A DNA stretch of 30,155 nucleotides, taken from the NCBI GenBank assembly GCA_032907525.1, contig JAJJPM010000007.1, positions 1 to 30,155 of the forward strand. Reading direction: 5' to 3'. Of the stretch, positions 1 to 7,030 are shown in pieces (within the stretch, counting starts at the first letter, position 1; every line of letters starts with the position of its first letter). The position numbers were made by a program, and so were the translations under genes. This stretch comes from JAHJQQ01 sp032907525 (lineage in GTDB: Bacteria; Pseudomonadota; Gammaproteobacteria; Thiohalobacterales; Thiohalobacteraceae). The notes under the pieces are model-generated. The model did not search any database and was not told the DNA's origin. It saw only the letters and a program-made list of their open reading frames with translations.

Positions 1-692
1 TGCTCGAGCACGCGCGGCCCGGCGAGTGTGCCTTCCTTGGTGACGTGACCGACCAGGAACAGCGCGGTGCCGGTCTGCTTGGCGAAACGCACCAGTTGCG
101 CGGCGCTCTCGCGTACCTGCGCCACGGAACCGGGCGCGGACTGCAGGAGGCCGGTGTACAGCGTCTGGATGGAGTCGATGACCATCACCTGGGGACGCTC
201 GCCGCGGGCCAGTTCGAGGATACGCTCGACGCCGGTCTCCGCGACCAGCCGGGTCGCGCCCCCGTGAAGGCCGAGACGCCGCGCACGCAGAGCGACCTGT
301 TCGGGCGATTCCTCGCCGGTCACATAGAGCGCCGACAGGCGATCGCCCAGACTGCTCAGCGTCTGCAGCAGGATGGTGGACTTGCCGATGCCGGGGTCGC
401 CGCCGAGGAGCACCACCGAACCGGACACGAGGCCGCCGCCGAGCACGCGATCGAGTTCGGCGAGGCCGGTCGGCGTGCGCGCCTCGGCACCGGGCGCGAT
501 GTCGGCGAGCGCGCGCACGTCCGGTACGGCTTCGCCGGCATAACCGGCAAAGCGCGGACTGCTGGCGACCGCCGCCACGGCGACCGTCTCCACCAGCGTG
601 TTCCAGGCGCCGCAATCGCCGCACTGGCCACCCCACTTGGGGAATTGCGCACCGCAGTCGCTGCAGGTGTAGACAGTCTTGGCCTTGGCCAT
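1..692 (-). CDS. radA: DNA repair protein RadA (Sms), N-terminal part, cut by window edge
   Basis: RadA is a RecA-like ATPase and branch-migration helicase in homologous recombination. The first 230 residues are in the window; the gene runs off the left edge. An ATG at 692 opens a protein with the family's N-terminal C4 zinc finger (C10, C13, C24, C27) and a Walker A motif GGDPGIGKST at about residues 97-106. A hydrophobic Walker B strand ending VMVIDSIQT follows near residue 180. The KNRFG motif and Lon-like C-terminal domain would lie outside the window. It starts 35 bp after alr on the same strand, so it is probably the distal gene of the rpsF-to-alr unit. Identity is clear; only the truncation limits the call. 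Confidence 0.95.
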   Translation of the reverse strand, partial: MAKAKTVYTCSDCGAQFPKWGGQCGDCGAWNTLVETVAVAAVASSPRFAGYAGEAVPDVRALADIAPGAEARTPTGLAELDRVLGGGLVSGSVVLLGGDPGIGKSTILLQTLSSLGDRLSALYVTGEESPEQVALRARRLGLHGGATRLVAETGVERILELARGERPQVMVIDSIQTLYTGLLQSAPGSVAQVRESAAQLVRFAKQTGTALFLVGHVTKEGTLAGPRVLE

Positions 693-727
693 GTGATGCG
701 GCCCTCACACAGGTTTTCAGACGGCGA

Positions 728-1828
728 TCAGCCCGTCAGCGGCTCGGCGGCGACGCCTTCCTCGATGACCACGGGGACCCGCGAGGCCACCGCGCAGACG
801 AGTTCATAGGCGATGGTGCCCGCGCAACGCGCGATCTCCTCCACCGGCAGTTCCCGTCCCCAGAGCGTGACCGGGTCGCCCACCCGCGCAGCGGGCTGGC
901 CGCGCAGATCGATGCAGATCATGTCCATGGAGACGCGCCCGACGATCTGGGCGCGGCGGCCGTTGACCAGTACCGGCGTGCCGGTGGGCGCATGGCGCGG
1001 ATAGCCATCCCCATAGCCTACGGCGGCCACGCCGACGGGCATGTCCTCCGGGCAGACCCAGGCACCGCTGTAGCCGATGGCCGCGCCGCGCGGAAAGCGG
1101 TTCACCGCGATCAGGCGCGACTCCAGTGTCATCACCGGACGCAGGTCCTGCTCCGGGCCGGTGTCGCCCGCGAAGGGAGAGATGCCGTAGAGCATCAGCC
1201 CCGGACGCACCCACTCCAACCGGGTCTCGGGCCAGGCCAGCAGTCCGCCGGAGTTGGCGAGCGAGCGCTCGCCGGAGAGCCCCCGGGTGGCCGCCAGGAA
1301 CAGTTCGTATTGCCGCTGGGTCTGGGCGCTGCGCCGATCGTCGGTATACCCCAGGTGCGAGAACAGGCCGATGCGCTCCACGTTCGGACAGGCGTGCAGC
1401 CGCCGATGGATCTCCGCGGCCCGTTCGGGCGCGAACCCGAGGCGGTGCATACCCGTGTCGATCTTCATCCACACGGCGATCGGCTGCGGCAGGGAGACCG
1501 CCTCCAGCTGCCGCAACTGCTCGTCGCAATGCACCACCGGCTGCAGACGATAACGGCTCACCGCTTCGAGTTCGTCGGCGTCGAAGAAGCCTTCCAGCAG
1601 GGTGATGGGCTGGCGGATGCCCGCTTCGCGCAGGCTGAGCGCCTCTTCCAGGCAGGCGACGCCGAAACCGTCGGCGGCGAGCGTCTGCGCGACGCGCGTC
1701 ATGCTGTGGCCATAGGCATTCGCCTTGACCACGGCCATGATGCGGCTGGCGGGAGCGGCCTGCCGGGCGCGCTGCAGGTTGTGCCGGAGCGCCGCGAGAT
1801 CGATGCGGGCGCGCAGCGGGCGCGTCAT
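728..1828 (-). CDS. alr: Alanine racemase
   Basis: This PLP enzyme interconverts L- and D-alanine and supplies D-Ala for peptidoglycan. The 366-residue product has the usual length and two-domain order. The PLP lysine is K35 in VKANAYGHS. R208 lies in WVRPGLMLYG. The likely catalytic tyrosine is Y253 in AIGYSG, followed by GYGDGYPR (Y272) and the SMDMICID strand (residues 300-307). The ATG overlaps the dnaB stop by four bases (ATGA), so translation is probably coupled to dnaB. I recall the same dnaB-alr adjacency in Pseudomonas. A catabolic DadX paralogue cannot be excluded from sequence alone, but the position beside dnaB favours the biosynthetic racemase. Confidence 0.95.
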   Translation of the reverse strand: MTRPLRARIDLAALRHNLQRARQAAPASRIMAVVKANAYGHSMTRVAQTLAADGFGVACLEEALSLREAGIRQPITLLEGFFDADELEAVSRYRLQPVVHCDEQLRQLEAVSLPQPIAVWMKIDTGMHRLGFAPERAAEIHRRLHACPNVERIGLFSHLGYTDDRRSAQTQRQYELFLAATRGLSGERSLANSGGLLAWPETRLEWVRPGLMLYGISPFAGDTGPEQDLRPVMTLESRLIAVNRFPRGAAIGYSGAWVCPEDMPVGVAAVGYGDGYPRHAPTGTPVLVNGRRAQIVGRVSMDMICIDLRGQPAARVGDPVTLWGRELPVEEIARCAGTIAYELVCAVASRVPVVIEEGVAAEPLTG

Positions 1829-3222
1829 CCGAAGTCCCCGCTGTCGTAGCTGTCGCCGGCGAAGTTCTCGAAGCGCGTGTAGCGGCCGAGGAATGTCAGA
1901 CGCTTCATGCCGATGGGGCCGTTACGCTGTTTGCCGATGATGATCTCGGCCGTGCCCTTGTCCGGGCTGTCCTCGTTGTAGACCTCGTCGCGGTAGATGA
2001 ACACGATCATGTCCGCGTCCTGCTCGATGGCGCCGGATTCGCGCAGGTCCGACATCACCGGCCGCTTGTTCGGCCGCTGCTCCAGCGAGCGGTTGAGCTG
2101 CGACAGCGCGATCACCGGCACGTGCAGTTCCTTGGCCAGCGCCTTCAGCGAGCGGGAAATCTCGGAAATCTCCGTGGCGCGGTTGTCGCGCGAGCCCGTC
2201 ACCTGCATGAGCTGCAGGTAGTCGATCACGATCAGGCCAAGATCGTGCTCGCGCTTGAGACGGCGCGCACGCGCGCGCAGGTCGGTCGGCGACAGCGCCG
2301 GGGTGTCGTCGATGAACAGCGGCGCCTCGGCGAGGATGCTCACCGCCGACGTCAGCCGCGGCCAGTCGTCGTCCTCCAGCTTGCCGGTGCGCACCTTGTG
2401 CTGGTCGATGCGGCCGAGCGAACTCATCATGCGCATGGCCAGCTGCTCGCCCGGCATCTCCATGCTGAACACGGCGGTCGACACCTTGTGCTTGATGGCG
2501 GCATGCTCGGCGATGTTCATGGCGAAGGTCGTCTTGCCCATCGACGGCCGGCCGGCGATGATGACGAGGTCGGACGGCTGCAGCCCCGCGGTCATCTCGT
2601 CGAAATCGGTGAAGCCGGTCGGCACGCCGGTGATGGGGTTGTCGAGCTGGAACAGGTGATCGATGCGGTCGACGGCCTGGGTGAGCAGATCCTTGATACG
2701 CGTGAAGCCGCGCCGGCCGCGATTGCCCTGCTCGGCGATCTGGAACACCTGCTGCTCAGCGAAATCCAGCAGTTCCGCCGAGTCGCGGCCTTCGGGGAAA
2801 TAGGCCGCATTGGCGATGTCGGTACCCACCCGCACCATCTGCCGCAGTACGGAATGCTCGCGCACAATGTCGGCGTAGGCACGGATATTCGCGGCACTCG
2901 GCGTTTCCTTGGCGAGCGCGCCGAGATAGGCCAGGCCGCCGGCGTCGTTGAGCTGACGGTTCTTCTCCAGCCGTTCGGCGAGCGTCACCACATCGAAGGG
3001 CTTGCCGTTCTCGGCCAGGTCGCGGATGGCGGCGAAAATCAGCCGGTGGTCGCGCCGGTAGAAATCGTTCTCGCCGACGCGGTCGGCGACCTGATCCCAC
3101 GCATCGTTGTCGAGCATCAGGCCGCCGAGCACGGACTGTTCCGCCGGCACGGAATGCGGTGGAACCTTGAGCGACTCGGTACCGCCACCCGGAAATTCGG
3201 CGGACAGGACGGACTCAGGCAT
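1825..3222 (-). CDS. dnaB: Replicative DNA helicase DnaB
   Basis: DnaB is the hexameric 5'-3' helicase that unwinds the replication fork and recruits primase. The 465-residue protein has the N-terminal all-alpha domain (about 20-120), a linker, and a RecA-like C-terminal domain. Walker A is GRPSMGKTT (224-232), the catalytic glutamate is E255 in FSMEMP, Walker B is VIDYLQLM (332-339), and SQLNRSLEQRP and GKQRNGP follow. The domain is uninterrupted, with no intein. The start at 3222 leaves about 25 non-conserved residues before the N-terminal domain. It lies 296 bp downstream of rplI, with hairpins between them, and overlaps alr by four bases. Confidence 0.97.
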   Translation of the reverse strand: MPESVLSAEFPGGGTESLKVPPHSVPAEQSVLGGLMLDNDAWDQVADRVGENDFYRRDHRLIFAAIRDLAENGKPFDVVTLAERLEKNRQLNDAGGLAYLGALAKETPSAANIRAYADIVREHSVLRQMVRVGTDIANAAYFPEGRDSAELLDFAEQQVFQIAEQGNRGRRGFTRIKDLLTQAVDRIDHLFQLDNPITGVPTGFTDFDEMTAGLQPSDLVIIAGRPSMGKTTFAMNIAEHAAIKHKVSTAVFSMEMPGEQLAMRMMSSLGRIDQHKVRTGKLEDDDWPRLTSAVSILAEAPLFIDDTPALSPTDLRARARRLKREHDLGLIVIDYLQLMQVTGSRDNRATEISEISRSLKALAKELHVPVIALSQLNRSLEQRPNKRPVMSDLRESGAIEQDADMIVFIYRDEVYNEDSPDKGTAEIIIGKQRNGPIGMKRLTFLGRYTRFENFAGDSYDSGDFG

Positions 3223-3425
3223 AGCTATTCCCCAAGGCTCGGTCGTCTGTGATGGGCATCATTCCATCCGCGCCGCGTGCCGCCCCCGCTTCGCCCGGAG
3301 ACGCGGGGGCGGCGCGCAAACGGGCAGGCGCCCGCTCCGGAGACACAGGCTTCGGACGGGACGCGAAGACCGCCAGGCGCGCACGGAGTACGTACGACGG
3401 ATGATTCTGCGGGCAGGATACACAA

Positions 3426-3462
3426 GCGCCGCGGCCGGCAACAGACTTGACGGCCGCGGCGC
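3426..3462 (-). other. Perfect 11 bp stem-loop between rplI and dnaB
   Basis: The arms GCGCCGCGGCC (3426-3436) and GGCCGCGGCGC (3452-3462) are perfectly complementary around a 15-base loop. On the minus-strand transcript it lies between the rplI stop and the dnaB start. Only a weak T-rich stretch (CTTGTGT) follows it, so it is a poor intrinsic terminator. It could be an attenuator, an RNA-processing site or a 3'-end stabiliser. The remainder of 3223-3425, down to the dnaB start, shows no gene and no promoter I would defend. Confidence 0.4.
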
Positions 3463-3484
3463 CCGGTGCAGGTGTGGGCCGGTG

Positions 3485-3505
3485 TCCGGAAAACGTTGTT
3501 CCGGA
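3485..3505 (-). other. Short stem-loop just after rplI
   Basis: TCCGGAA (3485-3491) pairs with TTCCGGA (3499-3505) across a 7-base loop, 14 bases beyond the rplI stop on the minus strand. There is no U-tract. With the larger hairpin at 3426-3462 it gives two consecutive structures in the rplI-dnaB gap, consistent with processing or partial termination between the ribosomal-protein genes and dnaB. Confidence 0.3.
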
Positions 3506-3518
3506 GACCCTTATCGGC

Positions 3519-3965
3519 TCACTCCGGCGCGATCACCAGGGTGATGGTCGCGTTGACGTCGGTGTGCAGGTGCAGTTCGACTTCGAACTCGCCCACCGCG
3601 CGGAACGGGCCTTCCGGAAGACGCACTTCGTGGCGCTCGACCGGCTGGCCGGCCGCCGTCACCGCATGCGCGATGTCCGTGGTGCCGATGGAGCCGAACA
3701 GCTTGCCCTCGTCGCCGGCCTTGGCCGTGATGGTCACGCGCAGCCCCTCCAGACCCGCCTTGCGCGCCTCGGCGGCGGCCAGCGCCTCGGCGGCGGCCTT
3801 TTCCAGCTCCGCGCGGCGCGCCTCGAAACGGGCGATGTTGTCGGGCGTGGCCGGCGTGGCCTTACCCTTCGGAATGAGGAAGTTGCGGCCGTAGCCGGAA
3901 CGGACCTTGACCTGATCACCCAGGTTGCCCAGGTTCTCGACCTTCTCCAACAGGATCACTTGCAT
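3519..3965 (-). CDS. rplI: 50S ribosomal protein L9
   Basis: L9 binds 23S rRNA near the L1 stalk and helps keep the reading frame. The 148-residue product has the normal length. It starts MQVILLEKVENLGNLGD and contains the diagnostic GYGRNFLIPKGKA segment (24-36). An alanine- and glutamate-rich connecting helix (about 45-75) leads into the C-terminal domain with KLFGSIGTTDIAHAV. A GAGG Shine-Dalgarno lies just before the ATG. It follows the DUF2232 membrane protein gene by 55 bp, in an rpsF-priB-rpsR-X-rplI unit. Confidence 0.97.
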   Translation of the reverse strand: MQVILLEKVENLGNLGDQVKVRSGYGRNFLIPKGKATPATPDNIARFEARRAELEKAAAEALAAAEARKAGLEGLRVTITAKAGDEGKLFGSIGTTDIAHAVTAAGQPVERHEVRLPEGPFRAVGEFEVELHLHTDVNATITLVIAPE

Positions 3966-4020
3966 GACTCGTTACCTCGCCACAGAAAATTAATGTACGG
4001 AATTCTTCACAATGCCCGCA

Positions 4021-4932
4021 TCACGGCCTGCCGAAACGGCGGCGCACGTCTATCCAGGCATCCGACCACCCCGCCAGGGCCAGCAGCGGCATCACCTGCG
4101 GCGCGGCGAACAACAGCAACACATACAACGCGATCAGCCAGCCGCGCCTGGCCTGGTACCGCACCGCCAGGGCATGCGCGACGGCCAGCCCCTGAATCAC
4201 GTACAGGACCAGCAGCGTCGGTACCGCATCGGCGGCGAACGCCTTCACCGCCCCCGTCGGCGGCAGCGCCGCCAGCGCGACCAGGACGAGGCTCGCCACC
4301 GCCGCCACCCGCCCCAGCGCGAGCTGGCGGAACTCCGCGCCGAAGCCGCCCGGGTTGTACAGCCCCGCCTGCCAGGCCCGCGCCAGCAGCAGGCTCAGGG
4401 TCACGCTCATGACCATGGCCGCACCGAGCAGTCCCGTCATCCAGCGCGCCAGCTCGGACACATAGGTGCCGGCGTCGATGCCCTGCGCCTCGAACACGGG
4501 CTTGAGCACCTCATCCAGGCGCGGCAACCACCAGGCCTGGGGGTCCCCCAGCCACAGGTGGGCGAGCATGACCAGGACCACCCCCGCCGCACCGGTGGCA
4601 CGCAGCGTCAGGCCCAGCGAACGGCTGACCCGCAGCAGCAGGGCCGCCAGCCAGACCGGCAGCCACAACGTCAGGGTGGCCACGGCGAGGGGCACCGCGA
4701 AACCTCCCACCGCGAGCCCCAGCGCGGCCAGCAGGGCCACGCCGGCGACCAGCACGCCGGCACCCTCGCGGGCGCCGAGCCGCAGACTCACCAGGCCGAT
4801 CACCGCACCGCCCAGGTAGTTCAGCGGCGAGGTCAGGGGCGGGAGCACAAGGGCCGCCGCGGCGCTCAGCGTTGCGGTCAGCACGGCGCGCCAACGCGCG
4901 GCCATCGCGAACGCCGCCAGCCTCTGCATCAT
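4021..4932 (-). CDS. DUF2232-type polytopic membrane protein
   Basis: This hydrophobic protein of about 303 residues has 8-9 predicted membrane helices (roughly 16-34, 40-52, 58-78, 82-100, 110-128, 166-188, 205-225, 232-258, 263-290). One longer soluble segment lies near 129-165, and the C-terminus is basic. I assign it to the DUF2232/YybS-like family mainly from topology and position: as I recall, a hypothetical membrane protein sits between rpsR and rplI in Pseudomonas and relatives. No catalytic motif is visible and its function is unknown. ATG codons at 4932 and 4929 are adjacent, so the start is uncertain by one codon. It probably shares the rpsF promoter. Confidence 0.8.
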   Translation of the reverse strand: MMQRLAAFAMAARWRAVLTATLSAAAALVLPPLTSPLNYLGGAVIGLVSLRLGAREGAGVLVAGVALLAALGLAVGGFAVPLAVATLTLWLPVWLAALLLRVSRSLGLTLRATGAAGVVLVMLAHLWLGDPQAWWLPRLDEVLKPVFEAQGIDAGTYVSELARWMTGLLGAAMVMSVTLSLLLARAWQAGLYNPGGFGAEFRQLALGRVAAVASLVLVALAALPPTGAVKAFAADAVPTLLVLYVIQGLAVAHALAVRYQARRGWLIALYVLLLFAAPQVMPLLALAGWSDAWIDVRRRFGRP

Positions 4933-4981
4933 GCGCCGGACTCACGCACCGGACCGGCCCGCGGCCGGCACGGCGCCGCGA

Positions 4982-5206
4982 TCAATGCGAATCGCTGTAC
5001 GGCAGCAGCGCCAGGAAGCGGGCGCGCTTGATCGCGGTCGCCAGCTGGCGCTGATAGTGAGCCTTGGTGCCGGTGATGCGGCTGGGCACGATCTTGCCCG
5101 TCTCCGTAATGTAATTCTTCAGGGTCGCGAGATCCTTGTAATCGATCTCTTTGACGCCCTCCGCGGTGAAGCGGCAGAACTTCCGACGGCGGAAAAAACG
5201 CGACAT
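4982..5206 (-). CDS. rpsR: 30S ribosomal protein S18
   Basis: S18 forms a heterodimer with S6 on the platform of the 30S subunit. The 74-residue product has normal length, starts MSRFFRRRKFCRF, and includes YKDLATLKNYITETGKI and the basic segment ITGTKAHYQRQLATAIKRAR. A GAGAGG Shine-Dalgarno precedes the ATG. It lies 18 bp after priB. With S6 it is the likely ligand of the leader structure described upstream of rpsF. Confidence 0.97.
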   Translation of the reverse strand: MSRFFRRRKFCRFTAEGVKEIDYKDLATLKNYITETGKIVPSRITGTKAHYQRQLATAIKRARFLALLPYSDSH

Positions 5207-5224
5207 TGTTCAGTTACCTCTCGG

Positions 5225-5554
5225 TTAACGATCTCGATCGTTCAATATTTCCATCGACTGCGCATGCAGCACCAGACGGTGATCGGCGCTGCGGAAACCG
5301 GCACGTGCGAGAAAACCCTCGACGCGGATCCGACTCCCCGGCACCAGCCGGGCCACGGCCTGCTGCAGCTGCCGGCCGGCAGCCACCACACCCAGCCTCA
5401 ATCTGACCTCGCGCATCGCACCGGCCTCGTCGCAGCGCGACTGATGCTCGAGGACGAAACGGCTGATGGGTATGCCGGCGGGTGAATACCGGGTCTCCGG
5501 CGGCCGCGTGACCTGGCCCTCGATGACCAGTGCATTGGCCGGAGATTCCTGCAT
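5225..5554 (-). CDS. priB: Primosomal replication protein N (PriB)
   Basis: PriB is a small OB-fold single-strand DNA-binding protein that stabilises PriA at stalled forks during DnaB reloading. The 109-residue product has the family length and the opening strand NALVIEGQVTRPPETRYSPAGIPISRFVLEH, whose core (ISRFVLEHQS) is typical of PriB. It also has the RIRVEGFLAR strand and a C-terminal LVLHAQSMEIL strand. It sits between rpsF and rpsR as in E. coli, with the operon's replicative helicase gene dnaB further downstream. SSB-like proteins share the fold, but the length and position fit PriB. Confidence 0.93.
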   Translation of the reverse strand: MQESPANALVIEGQVTRPPETRYSPAGIPISRFVLEHQSRCDEAGAMREVRLRLGVVAAGRQLQQAVARLVPGSRIRVEGFLARAGFRSADHRLVLHAQSMEILNDRDR

Positions 5555-5608
5555 GGGCCGTCAACACCTCGTGCGGACCGGCGATCCTCCGGCCACGCAA
5601 GCAGTCAC

Positions 5609-5995
5609 TCAGGCGGCATCGCTCTCGTCGCTGTCGTCATCGTCGGCGCGGGCATCGCTGTCGCGCTCGCCGCGTTCGTCGCGCTTGGACAGCGGGGACG
5701 GCTCGGTGACGGCCTCGTCGCGCGCGATCACCAGATTGCGCAGCACCGCGTCATTGAAGCGGAACGCGGAGGTGAGCTCCTCGAGCACGTCCTGGCCGCA
5801 CTCGACGTTCATCAGCACGTAGTGCGCCTTGAGGACCTTCTGAATGGGATAGGCCAGCTGACGGCGGCCCCAGTCTTCCAACCGGTGAATCTTGCCGCCC
5901 GCGGTCTCGATGGTGGAGCGGTAACGCTCGACCATGGCGGGAACCTGTTCGCTCTGGTCCGGGTGGACCAGGAACACGATTTCGTAATGACGCAT
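5609..5995 (-). CDS. rpsF: 30S ribosomal protein S6
   Basis: S6 binds S18 and 16S rRNA on the 30S platform. The product is 128 residues from the ATG at 5995, preceded by AAGGGG at good spacing; a longer in-frame start at 6079 would add 28 non-conserved residues across the leader, so I reject it. MRHYEIVFLVHPDQSEQVPAM and the LEDWGRRQLAYPIQK segment are diagnostic, followed by HYVLMNVEC. The tail after about residue 105 is strongly acidic and aspartate-rich (DDDDSDESDAA). In E. coli the S6 tail is extended with glutamates by RimK; here the acidic tail is largely genome-encoded. First gene of the operon. Confidence 0.97.
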   Translation of the reverse strand: MRHYEIVFLVHPDQSEQVPAMVERYRSTIETAGGKIHRLEDWGRRQLAYPIQKVLKAHYVLMNVECGQDVLEELTSAFRFNDAVLRNLVIARDEAVTEPSPLSKRDERGERDSDARADDDDSDESDAA

Positions 5996-6018
5996 TGTCT
6001 GCCCCTTGTGGATTGACA

Positions 6019-6052
6019 GCCTCCCGATCCCGGACCGTCCGGGCGGTGAGGC
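6019..6052 (-). promoter_or_regulatory. Likely S6:S18-binding leader element of the rpsF operon
   Basis: In mRNA sense, GCCUC (6052-6048) pairs with GAGGC (6023-6019). Inside it, CCCGGA (6043-6038) pairs with UCCGGG (6034-6029) around a 3-base loop. The internal loop between the stems carries ACCG on the 5' side. Published S6:S18 leaders, as I recall them, have a two-stem structure with a conserved CCG in the bulge, mimicking the 16S rRNA site. Position (24-57 nt before the rpsF ATG), fold and CCG all fit. The assignment is inferred; no covariation was tested. Confidence 0.5.
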
Positions 6053-6058
6053 AAGGAG

Positions 6059-6081
6059 CCATGGGCCCAGCGGGGCCATGG
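6059..6081 (-). other. Palindromic hairpin at the 5' end of the rpsF leader
   Basis: CCATGGCCC and GGGCCCATGG (mRNA sense) form a 9 bp stem with one bulged C and a 4-base loop. The element starts about 3 nt after the predicted transcription start (about 6084), so it would cap the 5' end of the rpsF mRNA. It may protect the message or be part of the autoregulatory leader. Confidence 0.4.
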
Positions 6082-6090
6082 GAGCCGCGC

Positions 6091-6119
6091 ATTCTAATGG
6101 AGGCCCGGGGGAGATGCAA
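6091..6119 (-). promoter_or_regulatory. Sigma-70-type promoter of the rpsF operon
   Basis: On the minus strand, -35 TTGCAT (6119-6114) and -10 TAGAAT (6096-6091) are separated by exactly 17 bases. The predicted start near 6084 gives an 89 nt leader before rpsF. A seven-copy heptanucleotide repeat abuts the -35 box on its upstream side. This is the best promoter found for the rpsF-priB-rpsR-DUF2232-rplI-dnaB-alr unit. Confidence 0.65.
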
Positions 6120-6120
6120 T

Positions 6121-6169
6121 TTCGGGATTCGGGATTCGGGATTCGGGATTCGGGATTCGGGATTCGGGA
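6121..6169. repeat. Heptanucleotide tandem repeat, 7 perfect copies of TTCGGGA
   Basis: Seven uninterrupted copies of TTCGGGA occupy 49 bp between the rlmB stop (6184) and the rpsF promoter. The array ends one base from the -35 hexamer. Because seven is not divisible by three, each unit gained or lost would shift DNA helical phase rather than a reading frame, since no gene is translated here. Comparable GGGATTC-type heptad arrays occur, as far as I recall, between genes in some gammaproteobacteria such as Xanthomonas relatives. Confidence 0.97.
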
Positions 6170-6183
6170 CGGAGTGTAACGAC

Positions 6184-6939
6184 CTACGGCCCGGCGCCTC
6201 CCCGCCGCTGGCGGACCACTTCATAGAGCAGCACCCCGGTCGCCACCGAGACATTCAGGCTTTCGACAGACCCGGTCATGGGGATTTTCACCAACGCATC
6301 GCAGTGTTCCCGGGTCAGGCGCCGCAGGCCGCTGCCCTCGGCACCCAGCACCAGCGCCACCGATCCAGTGAAATCAACATCATAGAGCGATTTCTCCGCC
6401 TCACCGGCGGCGCCGTAGACCCACAGGCCGGCGGCCTGCAGGGTGCGCAGCGCACGTGCGAGGTTGGTGACGGCGAACACCGGCAGATGCTCGGCTGCGC
6501 CGCAGGCCACCTTGCGCACCACCGGGGTCAGGCCGGCGGACCGGTCCTTGGGCAGGATCACCGCCTGCACCCCGGCCGCGTCGGCGGTGCGCAGGCAGGC
6601 ACCCAGGTTGTGGGGGTCGGTGACGCCGTCCAGCACCAGCAGCAGCGCCGGCGACCGCAAGGTGTGCAGGAAATCGTCGAGCTGACGCTCGCCGCCGGTC
6701 TCGGCCGCCGGCACCTCCACCACCACGCCCTGATGACGTGCCCCGTCCAGCATGCGGTCGAGTTCGCGGCGCGGCACCCGCTCCGCCGCGACGCCGCGCG
6801 CGGCGAGTTCCTCGACGAGCGCGCTCAGGCGCGGGTCGTCCCGCCCTTCCTGCACCCAGGCCCGCCGGACCTGTGCGCCGCTCTGCCGGAGCAACGCGCG
6901 CACCGCGTGCAGCCCGTAGACGCGCTGACTCTCAGCCAT
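6184..6939 (-). CDS. rlmB: 23S rRNA 2'-O-methyltransferase RlmB (G2251)
   Basis: RlmB is a SpoU-family (SPOUT) enzyme that methylates G2251 in the 23S rRNA P-loop using S-adenosylmethionine. The 251-residue product has an N-terminal L30e-like substrate-binding domain (about 4-78) and a C-terminal trefoil-knot domain. Motif 1 is DPHNLGACLRTA (108-119, with N111 and R117), motif 2 LGAEGSGLR (198-206) and motif 3 IPMTGSVESLNVSVA (219-233). It starts 91 bp after the lipoprotein gene and follows rnr in the same direction, as rlmB follows rnr in E. coli. Specificity for G2251 is inferred from this context. Confidence 0.92.
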   Translation of the reverse strand: MAESQRVYGLHAVRALLRQSGAQVRRAWVQEGRDDPRLSALVEELAARGVAAERVPRRELDRMLDGARHQGVVVEVPAAETGGERQLDDFLHTLRSPALLLVLDGVTDPHNLGACLRTADAAGVQAVILPKDRSAGLTPVVRKVACGAAEHLPVFAVTNLARALRTLQAAGLWVYGAAGEAEKSLYDVDFTGSVALVLGAEGSGLRRLTREHCDALVKIPMTGSVESLNVSVATGVLLYEVVRQRRGGAGP

Positions 6940-6975
6940 GGACGACGATCATCTCCGCCCATTGCACATCAGTCC

Positions 6976-7019
6976 GCAAATGAACGCGAACCATCGCGGT
7001 GTGCTTCGCGCTCATTCGC
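6976..7019 (-). other. 15 bp inverted repeat forming a minus-strand RNA hairpin between lipoprotein gene and rlmB
   Basis: The arms 6976-6990 (GCAAATGAACGCGAA) and 7005-7019 (TTCGCGCTCATTCGC) are complementary at 13 of 15 positions around a 14-base loop. Both mismatches become G-U wobbles in the minus-strand RNA but A-C clashes in plus-strand RNA. The structure therefore favours the transcript of the rnr-lipoprotein-rlmB unit. It starts 12 bases after the lipoprotein stop. No U-tract follows. Confidence 0.5.
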
Positions 7020-7030
7020 GGCCTGTTGCC

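Noticed and set aside
992..1849. Long plus-strand frame across alr
   Set aside because: It is antisense to a fully conserved alanine racemase, has no recognisable motif and no ribosome-binding site; a GC-rich shadow.
1825..3222. Intein in DnaB
   Set aside because: Walker A and the rest of the helicase domain are continuous, and total length is normal.
3447..4412. Plus-strand frame spanning rplI and the DUF2232 gene
   Set aside because: It covers two real minus-strand genes and their gap and has low-complexity Pro/Arg/Ala composition.
5996..6079. 28-residue N-terminal extension of S6
   Set aside because: S6 begins at MRHYEIVF in homologues; the extension lies in the structured leader.
6121..6169. 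Heptad array as a CRISPR or coding repeat
   Set aside because: Units are 7 bp with no spacers, and the encoded peptides exist only in shadow frames.
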